From Anaeromyxobacter dehalogenans 2CP-C (GTDB lineage Bacteria > Myxococcota > Myxococcia > Myxococcales > Anaeromyxobacteraceae): DNA of 64,000 bases. Numbering within the stretch: position 1 is the first letter of the stretch; every line of letters starts with the position of its first letter. Below are positions 42,389-55,045 of the stretch, in pieces. Below the pieces are notes generated by a model. It was not told the origin of the DNA. It did no database searches and was given only the letters and a program-made list of their open reading frames with translations. The stretch is taken from NCBI RefSeq assembly GCF_000013385.1, contig NC_007760.1:2357001-2421000 (forward strand), written 5' to 3'. A program made the translations under genes and the position numbers.

Positions 42389-43762
42389 CTACTCGTAGAC
42401 CTCCGCCTGCCGGAGCGCGGCCGCGCTGTCCTCGCCGCCGACCACCAGGACCCGTCCGTCGGGGAGCGCCGTGGCGCTGTGGAGGGCGCGCCGGGCGCCG
42501 AGTCGGACCGGCCCCGGGGTGAACGCCCGGGTCGCCGGGTCCCACAGCTCCACCGTGTCGAGCCGCTTGCCGTCCACGTCGGTGCCGCCCGCCACCAGCA
42601 CCCGCCCGTCGGCGAGCAGCGTGGCGGTGTGGTCCGCCCGCGGCGTCGCGAGCGCCCCGGCCGGCGTGAAGGCGCCCGTGTCCGGGTCCCACAGCTCGGC
42701 CTCGGCCACGTACGTCCACCCCGCGTCGAGCCCGCCCACCACCAGCACGCGGCCGTCGCCGAGCCGCACCGCCGCGTGGCCGCCGCGGGGGTGCGCGAGC
42801 GAGCCGGTGAGCGCGAACGACTCGGTGACCGGGTCGAACAGCTCGGCCTCGACCGCGTCGCCGCCGGAGAAGCTGTTCAGCCCGCCCGCCACCAGCACCC
42901 GCCCGTCGCGCAGGATCGTGGCGGTGTGGAACGCGCGTGGCTGGATCATGGCCGAGCCCGCCGGCGCCCGGCTCGCGGCCGCGTCCGGGTCGAGCAGCTC
43001 CTCGGTGACGACCGAGCCCGGCGCCCTGCCCAGCCATGCGCCGCCGGTGACGAGCACGCGGCCGTCCTCGAGCAGCGAGAGCGCGTGGCCCGCGCGCGCC
43101 TGGGCGAGCGCGCCCGGCTCGGTCCAGAGTCCGTCCGCCGGATCCCAGACCGCGGCGAGGTCCTCCCGGTCGCGGAAGTTGCTCTGCCCGCCCGCCACCA
43201 GCACGCGTCCGTCGGCGAGGCGCAGCGCGGCAGCGGCCGCGAGGCCCAGGCGCAGTTCGCCGGTGGCCGCCGAGGTGCCGGTGGTCGCGTCGTAGAGCTC
43301 CGCGGTCCAGCTGAATGTCGAGATGTTCGCCGAGCCGGTGGCGAGCAGGACGCGGCCGTCCCCGAGGCCCACCGCGACGTGCTGCGCGCGGGCGCTCCCT
43401 GGCGGGTCCAGCGGCCGGATGGCGTCGCGGTAGGCGAACGGGACCCGGACCACCGCCTCGGCGCGCTCGGCGCCGTCCTCGACGATCAGCCGGTAGGTGC
43501 GCGCCTCGAGCGCGGGGCCCACCTGGTATCGGCCACCGCTCGTCACCGGGCCGACATCCGGCTCGATGCGCGCGGTGCCGCGCGCGAACGCCGGCACGAG
43601 CGTCACGCCGGCGCCCGGCGCGAACGCGGGCGGGTCGGCCGCGAGCGCCGCGGCGAGCGGGCGCGGCTCGGCGCCGGAGGAGCCGCCGGTGCAGCCGGCG
43701 AGCGCGGCGGCCGCGGCCGAGAGGGCGGCGACCATCACGGAAAGTGCGTGGCGGGAGCGCAT
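42389..43762 (-). CDS. Kelch-repeat lipoprotein
   Basis: A 457-residue secreted lipoprotein: signal peptide with lipobox ALAGCTG near residue 23, an Ig-like region (about 40-120), then six or so Kelch-type blades. Each blade has a variant of LxDGRVLVAGG followed by ELWDPxTxxF, for example GDGRVLLATGSAN, DGRVLVAGGQSN, DGRVLVVGGLDAG. Kelch propellers usually bind proteins or glycans. It is the first gene of the minus-strand run that includes the kinase, 57 bases upstream of it. It is divergent from the TonB-like gene. Confidence 0.88.
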   Translation of the reverse strand: MRSRHALSVMVAALSAAAAALAGCTGGSSGAEPRPLAAALAADPPAFAPGAGVTLVPAFARGTARIEPDVGPVTSGGRYQVGPALEARTYRLIVEDGAERAEAVVRVPFAYRDAIRPLDPPGSARAQHVAVGLGDGRVLLATGSANISTFSWTAELYDATTGTSAATGELRLGLAAAAALRLADGRVLVAGGQSNFRDREDLAAVWDPADGLWTEPGALAQARAGHALSLLEDGRVLVTGGAWLGRAPGSVVTEELLDPDAAASRAPAGSAMIQPRAFHTATILRDGRVLVAGGLNSFSGGDAVEAELFDPVTESFALTGSLAHPRGGHAAVRLGDGRVLVVGGLDAGWTYVAEAELWDPDTGAFTPAGALATPRADHTATLLADGRVLVAGGTDVDGKRLDTVELWDPATRAFTPGPVRLGARRALHSATALPDGRVLVVGGEDSAAALRQAEVYE

Positions 43763-43957
43763 GCGGGCGCGACGTGTACACCGGCGCGACCGTCGAACGC
43801 ACGCGGGCGGGCGGGTGCTCTCGGGGCCGCGCTTCCGGGCCACCCCGCGCGTCGTCCCCCGCGACCCGGTCCCCCGCGATCCTCCCCCGTTCCCCCCGGA
43901 CAACGAACCGCAACGCCGGTCTCCCGGGACGGGCTTAGGAGTGAAGAGGGGACGCCG

Positions 43958-45202
43958 ATGTTCGACACGATCCTGAACCGGCGGGGCGCGAAGCGGAGGG
44001 GGCAACCCGGCGTGCAGGACGCGGCGCAGACGCGTCCGGCAGAAGGCACGGCTCCGGGCGATACCATACCGTCCGTGAACCCCGCCCCGGTGGACGGAAG
44101 GCCCGGCCCGGTCGAGGTGCACGATCCGGAGCGCGCCCGGCGGCTGTTCGGCGACCTCGTCCCGCTGCCGCCCGGCGCGGCCGAGCCCCCGCCCGCGGAT
44201 CTGAGCGCGCTGCTCTCCATCCTGTCCTTTCCCCCGCCGGATCCCGACCACCCGCTGTTCGAGCGGCTGGCCGGCCCGGGGACCGGGACCACCCTGCCGC
44301 GCGACCGTACGGCGGACGACGCCGCGCGGCCGCCGCTCGCGCCGGTGCAGGGCGTCGCGCCGCCGTCCTTCGCCTCGCTGCTCCGCCACGACCGCGCCGC
44401 GCGCGCCGGCCGGCGGGCGGCCTGGACCGGCCTCGGCGCGGGCGTGCAGGCGTGCCTCGTCGGCGCCGCGGTGGTCCTCGCCTCGGCGGTGGCCGCGCCG
44501 GAGCGCGAGGAGATCGAGATGATCGTCCCGGTGCACCTGCCGGCGGCCGCACCGCGCAAGACCGCCGGACCGCCCGGCCTGCCCGGGATGCCGGCGGCGC
44601 CCGCGCCGCCGCGCAGGGCGCCCGCGCCCGGGGCCCGCCCGCGCGCTACCCTCCCGCCGCCGCCGCCGACCGCGCTCCTGCAGCCGCGCGAGGTGAAGGC
44701 GGCGATGCGGGTGCCGGATCCCGACGAGCCCATCGAGGCGCTGCCGGAGGGCGCCGACGAGGGCGAGTACGCGCCCGGCGAGGTCGAGGGCGGCGTCATC
44801 GGCGGCGTGGTGGGCGGCGGCGGCGGCGGCGCCTGGGGCGGCGGCGCCGCCGTGGCGGGGACCAGCGCCGGCGCGCAGCCGCAGGAGATCGAGGACGCGC
44901 CGCAGTACATGACGGCGGGCTTCCGCAAGCCGGTCGAGGCGGACCCGGGCTGCGTGGGGCGGGCCATCCGGCTGCCGCGCGAGCTGACCGGGTTCACCTC
45001 GGGGCCGATCACGGTGCGCGTGGCGATCGGCGGCGACGGGCGGGTCGGGCGGGTGGAGCTGCTGTCGAGCGTGCCCGATCTTCGGATCGCACACGCGATC
45101 GAGGCCGCGGTGCGGGCCTGCCCGTGGCGCGGCGGCGCGGACGCCGGGGGGCGGCCGGTGGCGATCTGGGTGGTGATGCCGATCCGGTTCGAGGGCGTGT
45201 AG
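43958..45202 (+). CDS. TonB-like protein with long cytoplasmic N-terminus
   Basis: A 414-residue protein. Residues 1-150 are soluble and Pro-rich with no signal. A single transmembrane segment (GAGVQACLVGAAVVLASAVA) lies near 155-175. It is followed by a Pro/Ala/Gly-rich spacer with a long glycine run (GGVVGGGGGGAWGGG). The TonB C-terminal domain (about 325-414) has GPITVRVAIGGDGRVGRVEL and RACPWRGG, ending VVMPIRFEGV. Family members transmit proton-motive energy to outer-membrane receptors. The large cytoplasmic extension is unusual for TonB and may link it to a cytosolic partner. Confidence 0.83.
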   Translation: MFDTILNRRGAKRRGQPGVQDAAQTRPAEGTAPGDTIPSVNPAPVDGRPGPVEVHDPERARRLFGDLVPLPPGAAEPPPADLSALLSILSFPPPDPDHPLFERLAGPGTGTTLPRDRTADDAARPPLAPVQGVAPPSFASLLRHDRAARAGRRAAWTGLGAGVQACLVGAAVVLASAVAAPEREEIEMIVPVHLPAAAPRKTAGPPGLPGMPAAPAPPRRAPAPGARPRATLPPPPPTALLQPREVKAAMRVPDPDEPIEALPEGADEGEYAPGEVEGGVIGGVVGGGGGGAWGGGAAVAGTSAGAQPQEIEDAPQYMTAGFRKPVEADPGCVGRAIRLPRELTGFTSGPITVRVAIGGDGRVGRVELLSSVPDLRIAHAIEAAVRACPWRGGADAGGRPVAIWVVMPIRFEGV

Positions 45203-45213
45203 CGCGGGGCGCC

Positions 45214-45540
45214 CTACCCGACCAGCCGGACGCCGTCCACGGCCCCGCCGATGCGCACCACCATCCAGCGCTGCTCGCCGAACGCGGCGGCGCTGCGCAC
45301 GATCACGTCCTCGCCGGCGCCGCGCGAGCCAAGGCGCGCCTCGCTCATGACGTAGCCGGCCAGCCCGCCGGCGTCCGCGTAGGTCACGCAGGCGAGGTCC
45401 TCGAAGCCGCGCTCCACCGCCTCGATGCGGAGCGCGCGCCCGCGAAGCGGCGGCGGCAGCGGGACGCACCAGGCGTCCGGCGGGAGCCGGAGGACACGAC
45501 CGTCGTCGAGGCTGCACACCGCGATGCCGTGGAGCGCCAT
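45214..45540 (-). CDS. Hypothetical protein, 108 residues
   Basis: I do not recognise it. It is a compact, mostly beta protein starting MALHGIAVCSLDDGRVLRLP and ending GGAVDGVRLVG. There is no signal peptide or membrane segment. Its stop is 11 bases from the convergent TonB-like gene, and it is divergent from the next hypothetical gene across 180 bases. Confidence 0.5.
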   Translation of the reverse strand: MALHGIAVCSLDDGRVLRLPPDAWCVPLPPPLRGRALRIEAVERGFEDLACVTYADAGGLAGYVMSEARLGSRGAGEDVIVRSAAAFGEQRWMVVRIGGAVDGVRLVG

Positions 45541-45720
45541 GCGACCCCTCCCGTGCGTGCGAGGACCGACGCTACGCTGCGTCCGTGCTCGCCACCACTC
45601 CACGGACCGCGGGACGCGTGCGCCGGCCACATTCACACACCGCAAACGCGCCGGATCGGGGCGCCGCTCCCCGCCCGGCCCGGCCCGCTGCGCGCGGGCG
45701 CCGCACGTGATACACGATGA

Positions 45721-46572
45721 GTGATGCCGACGCACCCACCTCCGCGCCTGTACGCGCAGGTCGCCACCGCCGCCCCGGTGGCGCTGGTGTTCCGCCGCGG
45801 GCCCGGCGGCTGGTGGCACCTGCTGCGCTGGCACCTGGAGCAGGACGCGCTCGAGCCGGGCGCCTGGTTCCGCGGGACGCTCTACCCGCGCCGCTGCGAT
45901 CTCTCGCCGGACGGCGCGCTGCTCTCCGCGCTCGCCGGCTCGCCGACCTCGGCGGAGTTCCTCGGCGAGCACCCGTGGACCGCGTACCTCCTCGTGTCGA
46001 AGGCGCCCTGGCTGTTCGCGCTCGCCGCCTGGCGCGAGGGCGGGACCTGGAGCCGCGGGCACCACTTCGCGACCGCGGGCGAGGCCGGCACGATCGCGGC
46101 GGCGGACGCGGGCGACGCCTCGCCGCTCCGCGCGCGCGGCGGCCTCGTGCCGACGCCCGTCGTGCAGTACGCAGCCGAGCGCCGGCGCGGCTGGGAGGAC
46201 GACCCGCGCGGCGAGCCGCGGGATCCGCGCGGTGATCCCTGGGACGAACGGCGCCGCGCCCGCCTGGTGAAGGCGCGCCCCGGCGGCGGCGCGCGCCTCG
46301 TGCTCGAGGACCAGGGGCTCGACCTGCGGGCGCCGCGGATCGAGGGGCGCGGCCCGGCCTACTCGGTCGAGCTGGGGCGGCGCACGATCGCCCTGCCCGA
46401 GGCGGCGTGGGCCGACTGGGACGCGCGCGGGCGGCTGCTCGTCGCGACCCACGACGCTCGGCTCGAGCTGCGCGACGGGCGCGCCGCGGGGCTCGCGCTC
46501 CGCGGCGCGCACGACCTCTCCGCGCTCCGCCCCGACCCGCGCCCGGCGCCGGCCTCGGCGCGGCGCTGGTGA
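45721..46572 (+). CDS. Hypothetical cytoplasmic protein, about 283 residues
   Basis: Unrecognised. The N-terminal part (RLYAQVATAAPVALVFRRGP, WWHLLRWHLEQDALEPGAWF) and the middle (LLVSKAPWLFALAAWREGG) look well folded. The centre is Arg/Asp-rich and probably flexible (DDPRGEPRDPRGDPWDERRR), followed by a second beta-rich region. It begins GTG-ATG, so either codon could start it. It converges on the next lipoprotein gene with a four-base gap. Confidence 0.65.
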   Translation: MMPTHPPPRLYAQVATAAPVALVFRRGPGGWWHLLRWHLEQDALEPGAWFRGTLYPRRCDLSPDGALLSALAGSPTSAEFLGEHPWTAYLLVSKAPWLFALAAWREGGTWSRGHHFATAGEAGTIAAADAGDASPLRARGGLVPTPVVQYAAERRRGWEDDPRGEPRDPRGDPWDERRRARLVKARPGGGARLVLEDQGLDLRAPRIEGRGPAYSVELGRRTIALPEAAWADWDARGRLLVATHDARLELRDGRAAGLALRGAHDLSALRPDPRPAPASARRW

Positions 46573-46576
46573 CCGC

Positions 46577-48499
46577 TCAGCGGATCCAGTGCACCGCGTC
46601 CAGCTCGGCGTACGCGGGGATCCACTCGTACGCCACCCAGGCGTCGGCGGCGCCGGCCGAGAGGAGCGCCGCGCTGCCGAGCGCGTCGTAGAAGTCCCAG
46701 TGGTAGAGGACCGGGATCCCGTCCGGCGGGGAGAGGCCCAGATCGGCTCCGGCCCAGGCCAGGCGGACCGCCGGCCCGGGCTCGCCCCACGGCACCGGGT
46801 AGATGGGCGGATCGCCCCAGACGAACGCGAAGGCGTCCCCCACCGGCAGGGCGAGGGGATCCGTCTCGAAGTCGATGGGGCCGGCGAGCCGCGCCGCGGC
46901 GCGCTCCGCCAGCGCGCCCGCGGGGAGGCGCACCGCCGCGAGCTCGTAGGAGCCGTACGGCATCGTCGCCCGCCGCCAGCTGAGCAGGCACGCGGCGTCG
47001 CCGCAGGCGAGGTCGCCGGGGAACTTGTAGTCCTGATCGGCGACCAGCCGGACCGGCGCCGCGTCCAGCGAGGCGCCGGCGGCGCTCACCCGCACGCCCA
47101 CCACCTCGGTCCCGGCCGACGAGCCGCGACCCCAGACCACGAGATGCTCGGCCCCGCGGCCGGCGGCCTGGACGAACTGCACCGGCCCGTCGCCGAGGAA
47201 GCTCGGCGCGCCCACCGCGCCGTCCGCGCCGACCGCGGCGGCGTACACGCCGGGCACCGGATCGTCGCAGCCCCAGGCCACCAGGGAGCCGTCGCCGGCC
47301 CGCGAGGCCGCCACCGCGTAGCCCGTCCAGCGCGCGCACTGCGCCACCAGGATCCCGGTGGGCCCGTCCAGCGCGACCCCGTCCGCCGTCACCCGCGCCG
47401 CCCGGATCTCGGCGGTGCTCGCCGGCTGCGCAGGGACGGTCGCGAACGCGACCAGGTGCCGGTCCGGCCCCGGCGCCACCTGCGTGGCCATGTGCCAGGG
47501 CAGGTTCGTGTCGGCCGTCCACTGCGGCACCACCTCGAACGGCGCGCCGGCGGCGCCCCCGTCCACGAAGCGCCCCACGAGCCGCACCGGGCCATCGCGC
47601 CAGGCGACCTCCAGCACCATGGCGCGGGAGGAGCCGCCGCGGGCCGGGACCACGCGCCACGGGCTCACGTACGGATCCGAGCTGGGCGGCGGGACCACGA
47701 GCCGCGTCAGCTCGGCGAGCCCGCCGCCGCCGGCCGGGCTGGACCAGCCCACCAGCTCGTAGGTGGTGGGGGCGGACAGCTCGCCGCCGTCGCTCCGGCG
47801 CACGATGCCGACGCCGCGGGCGTACCAGGTGTCCTGCCAGGCGGTGGCGGTGACCGGGGCGTAGCCCGGGGCCGTCGGGTACAGCGTGAGCGTCAGCGAG
47901 AGCCGCACGTGCGCCGTGCCCGCGAACGTCCCCGCCGGCACCGTCACGTCCTCGAGGCCGAGCACCTGCCCGTCCAGCGCGAGGTCGAGCCGCTCGTGCT
48001 TCCCGTCGCCGTCCAGATCCTCGCCGTAGTCGAGGCCGGTGCAGCGCTCCGGCCAGGCTCCACCCACGGTGACGGGGTAGCGGAGGTCGTAGGTGGACGG
48101 CGTCGGATCCGTCGCGGTCCCGTCGCCCAGCTCGACCACGCCGGCCGGCGCGGAGGCGACGAGCGCGGTCGCGCCCGGGAGCTCGGCGCCGGTGGTCGGA
48201 TCCAGCTCGCGCAGCTCCGTCGCCGCGAACCCGCGGTAGCTGCGAGCGCCGCCGACCTCGATGCGCAGGTCCGCGGGGCGGGTGACGGGCTGCCCGGCGA
48301 TCCGGTAGCCCCAGCTCCAGCCCGGCGCGAGCGGGAACCAGCCCTCCACGTCCCCTGGCCCGGCCGTCCCTGGGTCCGGCGCTCCCTCGCACACCGCGGG
48401 CGCGGGGCCGTCCCCGCCGCCGCTGCTGCACCCGTTCCCCGTCCAGGCCAGGAAGGCGAGCACCACCCCAGCCGCAAGTCCGATCGGACGCGTCCGCAT
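46577..48499 (-). CDS. Large secreted lipoprotein, unknown function
   Basis: A 640-residue protein with a lipoprotein signal (VVLAFLAWTGNGCSSGGG). The first domain (about 55-250) has a pattern seen in secreted proteins of unknown function (WFPLAPGWSWGYRIAGQPV; DVTVPAGTFAGTAHVRLSLT). It also has a calcium-loop-like DYGEDLDGDGKHERLD. The rest (about 290-640) is beta-propeller-like, with repeated short strands such as HLVVWGRGS and SLVAWGCDD. Strong ribosome site GAGGAGGGGC. Divergent from aceE. Confidence 0.75.
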   Translation of the reverse strand: MRTRPIGLAAGVVLAFLAWTGNGCSSGGGDGPAPAVCEGAPDPGTAGPGDVEGWFPLAPGWSWGYRIAGQPVTRPADLRIEVGGARSYRGFAATELRELDPTTGAELPGATALVASAPAGVVELGDGTATDPTPSTYDLRYPVTVGGAWPERCTGLDYGEDLDGDGKHERLDLALDGQVLGLEDVTVPAGTFAGTAHVRLSLTLTLYPTAPGYAPVTATAWQDTWYARGVGIVRRSDGGELSAPTTYELVGWSSPAGGGGLAELTRLVVPPPSSDPYVSPWRVVPARGGSSRAMVLEVAWRDGPVRLVGRFVDGGAAGAPFEVVPQWTADTNLPWHMATQVAPGPDRHLVAFATVPAQPASTAEIRAARVTADGVALDGPTGILVAQCARWTGYAVAASRAGDGSLVAWGCDDPVPGVYAAAVGADGAVGAPSFLGDGPVQFVQAAGRGAEHLVVWGRGSSAGTEVVGVRVSAAGASLDAAPVRLVADQDYKFPGDLACGDAACLLSWRRATMPYGSYELAAVRLPAGALAERAAARLAGPIDFETDPLALPVGDAFAFVWGDPPIYPVPWGEPGPAVRLAWAGADLGLSPPDGIPVLYHWDFYDALGSAALLSAGAADAWVAYEWIPAYAELDAVHWIR

Positions 48500-48713
48500 G
48501 GCCCCTCCTCGCGACGCGCTCCCCGCGCGCGCTCCCGCGCTCCAGTGTCCGCCGTTCGCGCGGAGGCCACAACGAGGCCGTGGGACGCGCTCGTGCCGCG
48601 GCGCGGCACGCCTGCGCCCGGGTGCGCACCGTCCTCTCGGGGTCCAAGGGTTCGTTTGAATCCGGAGCCCCTCCCCAGTAGGAGTAGCGCGCAACCAAAG
48701 CCCAGGGAACGAC

Positions 48714-51371
<2,658 letters not shown>

Positions 51372-51388
51372 ACCGCGAGAACGAGGAC

Positions 51389-53053
51389 ATGCGCACCATC
51401 GAGGTCAAGGTCCCGAACATCGGCGACTACAAGGACGTCCCGGTCATCGACGTGCTGGTGAAGCCCGGCGAGCAGGTGGACGCCGAGGCGCCGCTGGTCA
51501 CGCTCGAGTCGGACAAGGCCACGCTGGACGTGCCCGCCCCCGCGGCCGGCACGGTCCGCGAGGTGAAGGTGAAGGTCGGCGACCGCGTCAGCGAGGGATC
51601 GCTGGTCGTCACCCTGGACGCGGCCGACGGGCAGGCGAAGGCGGAGGCGCCGGCAGCGCCCGCGAAGGCGGCCTCGGCCGCCGCGCCGCCGAAGACCGCC
51701 GCGGCGCCGGCCCCGGCCACGCCCCCCGCGCCCGCGGCCCCTGCCGCCTCGGCGGCCGCCGGGGGCGCGCCGCGCACGCTCGAGGTGAAGGTCCCGAACA
51801 TCGGCGACTTCAAGGACGTCCCGGTCATCGAGGTGCTGGTGAAGCCGGGAGACCGCGTCGAGGCCGACGCGCCGCTCGCGACGCTCGAGTCGGAGAAGGC
51901 CACGCTCGACGTGCCCGCCCCCGCGGCCGGCACCGTCCGCGAGGTGGCGCTGAAGGCGGGCGACAAGGTGAGCGAGGGATCGCTGGTGGCGATCCTGGAC
52001 GCGGTCGCGCCCGCCGCCGCGCCGACCGCGGCCCCCGCCGCGCCGGCCGCGCCCGAGGCGCAGCCCGCCGCCGCAGCGCCGGAGAAGGCCGCCGCGCCCG
52101 CGCCGGTCCCGGCCCCGCCGCGGGTCCCGTCGGAAGCGGGCGCGCAGGGCCCGGTCGCGCACGCGTCGCCGTCGGTCCGCAAGCTCGCCCGCGAGCTGGG
52201 CGTGAACTTGGCGCGCGTCGAGGGGAGCGGCCCGCGCGGCCGCATCCTGCAGGACGACGTGCAGAAGTTCGTGAAGGCCTCGCTCGCCCGCATCGAGTCG
52301 GGCGGCGGCGCCGGCGGCGCGCTCGACCTCGCGCCCTGGCCCAAGGTGGACTTCGCGCGCTTCGGCCCGGTGGAGCGCCAGCCGCTCTCGCGCATCCGCA
52401 AGCTGTCGCGGACGAACCTGGCGCGGAACTGGGTGATGATCCCGCACGTCACCCAGTTCGACGAGGCGGACATCACCGAGCTGGAGCGCTTCCGCGTCGA
52501 GCTGAACCGCGAGCACGAGAAGCAGGGCGTCAAGGTGACGCTGCTCGCGTTCCTGGTGAAGGCCTGCGTCGCCGCCATGAGGCGCTTCCCCGAGCTGAAC
52601 GCCTCGCTCGACGGCGACGAGCTGGTGCTGAAGCGCTACTTCCACGTCGGCTTCGCGGCCGACACGCCGCAGGGGCTGGTGGTGCCGGTGCTGAAGGACG
52701 CCGACCAGAAGGGCGTGCTGCAGCTCGCGAAGGAGCTGGCGGAGCTGGCCGCGAAGGCGCGCGACGGGAAGCTCTCGCCCGCCGACGTGCAGGGCGGCTG
52801 CTTCTCCATCTCCAGCCTGGGCGGCATCGGCGGCACCGCCTTCACGCCCATCATCAACGCGCCCGAGGTCGCCATCCTGGGCGTCTCGCGGAGCGCCATG
52901 CGCCCGGCGTGGGACGGCGCGCAGTTCCAGCCCCGGCTGATGCTGCCGCTGTCGCTCTCCTACGACCACCGCGTCATCGACGGCGCGCTGGCGGCGCGGA
53001 TCACGACGTACCTGGCCCAGCTCCTCGGGGATATGCGGCGGATCGTGCTCTAG
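51389..53053 (+). CDS. aceF: Pyruvate dehydrogenase E2 (dihydrolipoamide acetyltransferase)
   Basis: A 554-residue core subunit. Two lipoyl domains are seen: lipoyl lysines in ESDKATLDVPAPAAGTVRE (K43) and ESEKATLDVPAPAAGTVRE (about K169), joined by Ala/Pro-rich linkers. A peripheral-subunit-binding domain (ASPSVRKLARELGVNLARVE) starts near 255. The acetyltransferase domain ends with the catalytic SYDHRVIDGALAAR. E. coli has three lipoyl domains; two is also common. The E3 gene is not next to it and must be elsewhere. The stop lies before an inverted-repeat block. Confidence 0.96.
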   Translation: MRTIEVKVPNIGDYKDVPVIDVLVKPGEQVDAEAPLVTLESDKATLDVPAPAAGTVREVKVKVGDRVSEGSLVVTLDAADGQAKAEAPAAPAKAASAAAPPKTAAAPAPATPPAPAAPAASAAAGGAPRTLEVKVPNIGDFKDVPVIEVLVKPGDRVEADAPLATLESEKATLDVPAPAAGTVREVALKAGDKVSEGSLVAILDAVAPAAAPTAAPAAPAAPEAQPAAAAPEKAAAPAPVPAPPRVPSEAGAQGPVAHASPSVRKLARELGVNLARVEGSGPRGRILQDDVQKFVKASLARIESGGGAGGALDLAPWPKVDFARFGPVERQPLSRIRKLSRTNLARNWVMIPHVTQFDEADITELERFRVELNREHEKQGVKVTLLAFLVKACVAAMRRFPELNASLDGDELVLKRYFHVGFAADTPQGLVVPVLKDADQKGVLQLAKELAELAAKARDGKLSPADVQGGCFSISSLGGIGGTAFTPIINAPEVAILGVSRSAMRPAWDGAQFQPRLMLPLSLSYDHRVIDGALAARITTYLAQLLGDMRRIVL

Positions 53054-53058
53054 AGCCC

Positions 53059-53209
53059 GTCCCTCGACTCCGGCCGTGCCCCGTCACGTCCGCTCACCCC
53101 GAGCGTCCCTCGGCGGCGGCCGCTCACCCTGAGCGTAGGCGAGCCGCAGGCTCGCCGGAGTCGAAGGGTCTGGATGAGCGGCTCGGAGTCGAAGGCGCTG
53201 GGACGAGCG
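53059..53209. repeat. Cluster of TCGACTCCG / GCTCACCCTGAGC inverted repeats
   Basis: Bases include CCCTCGACTCCGG, CCGCTCACCCCGAGCG, CCGCTCACCCTGAGCGTAGG, GGCGAGCC-GCA-GGCTCGCC, GGAGTCGAAGGG and CGGAGTCGAAGG. Same family as at 35.2 and 37.0 kb; here between convergent aceF and an activator gene, where it can terminate both. Confidence 0.75.
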
Positions 53210-53211
53210 GA

Positions 53212-54222
<1,011 letters not shown>

Positions 54223-54273
54223 GGTGTTCCAGGCTGGAGCTTAACCGGGCCCGCCCCCGCGCGCATTCGCGCG

Positions 54274-54285
54274 TTCCGGCCGGAA
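54274..54285. promoter_or_regulatory. Palindrome between activator and iron-sulfur repair genes
   Basis: TTCCGGCCGGAA is a perfect 12-base palindrome, itself inside a larger inverted repeat GGGCCCGC (54247-54254) / GCGGGCCC (54287-54294). It is about 20 bases upstream of the sigma-54 promoter and could be an operator or an enhancer site for the divergent activator. Confidence 0.45.
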
Positions 54286-54303
54286 AGCGGGCCCTCCCGA
54301 GAT

Positions 54304-54319
54304 CGGCACGGCCCGTGCT
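54304..54319 (+). promoter_or_regulatory. Sigma-54 (-24/-12) promoter of the ric operon
   Basis: CGGCACGGCCCGTGCT matches the TGGCAC-N5-TTGCW consensus with GG and GC correctly spaced. The start site would be near 54330, giving a leader of about 20 bases that includes GAGGAG before the ATG at 54350. It is almost identical to the element before the symporter gene at 14.98 kb. Confidence 0.72.
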
Positions 54320-54349
54320 CTGGGCTCCCCCGAGGAGAAACGAACGAAC

Positions 54350-55045
54350 ATGCCCGCCATCGACCGCAACGCCACCGTCGCCGAGATCGTCACCGCCCAC
54401 GCCGTCACCGCCCGCGTCTTCCAGAAGCACCGCATCGACTTCTGCTGCCACGGGAACGTCAGCGTGGCCGAGGCCTGCCGCCCGCGCGCCCTCGACCCCG
54501 ACGCCGTGTTCGCCGAGCTGGACGCCGCGCTCCCCCAGGCGGACGGCGACGAGGATCCCCGCGCGCTCTCCACCTTCGCGCTCGTCGCCCGCATCGTGGA
54601 CCGCCACCACGCCTACCTGCGCCGGACCCTGCCGTTCCTCGAGCCGCTCGCGCACAAGGTCGCGAGCGTGCACGGGGACCACAACCCGCGCCTGTTCGGC
54701 GTGCGCGACGCGTACCTGGAGCTGGCCGCCGCGCTCGAGCCGCACCTCGACCACGAGGAGGCGGTGCTGTTCCCCGCGCTCCTCTCGCCGGCCCCGGACC
54801 GCGAGATCCTCCGCAAGGAGCTCGAGGGAATGATGAGCGACCACCTCCAGGTCGGCGCGCTGCTCGAGCGGATCCGCGCGCTCTCCGAGGGCTTCACCGT
54901 GCCGGAGTGGGGCTGCCGCAGCTACCGCGTGCTCATGAGCGAGCTGGAGACGCTCGAGACCGACGTGCTCCGCCACGTCCACCTCGAGAACCACGTGCTC
55001 ATGCCGCGCTTCGCCGGGCGCGCGACCGCCGAGGCGCGGGGCTGA
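54350..55045 (+). CDS. ric: Iron-sulfur cluster repair di-iron protein (RIC/YtfE/ScdA family)
   Basis: A 231-residue protein. The N-terminal ScdA domain (about 1-60) has VFQKHRIDFCCHGNVSVAEA with the Cys-Cys pair. The hemerythrin-like domain (about 75-225) carries the di-iron histidines and glutamates in IVDRHHAYLRR, VHGDHNP, HLDHEEAVLFPAL, MMSDHLQVG and RHVHLENHVLMPRF. RIC proteins help restore iron-sulfur clusters and metabolise nitric oxide under nitrosative or oxidative stress. It is transcribed from a sigma-54 promoter and translationally coupled (TGATG) to the next hemerythrin gene. Confidence 0.93.
   Translation: MPAIDRNATVAEIVTAHAVTARVFQKHRIDFCCHGNVSVAEACRPRALDPDAVFAELDAALPQADGDEDPRALSTFALVARIVDRHHAYLRRTLPFLEPLAHKVASVHGDHNPRLFGVRDAYLELAAALEPHLDHEEAVLFPALLSPAPDREILRKELEGMMSDHLQVGALLERIRALSEGFTVPEWGCRSYRVLMSELETLETDVLRHVHLENHVLMPRFAGRATAEARG

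Noticed and set aside
38981-43957. Plus-strand open frame running into the TonB-like gene
   Set aside because: It is antisense to the kinase and Kelch genes and has no motifs; the true TonB-like start is 43958.
51389-53053. 2-oxoglutarate dehydrogenase E2 instead of pyruvate E2
   Set aside because: It directly follows a homodimeric aceE and has two lipoyl domains, which is the pyruvate dehydrogenase pattern.
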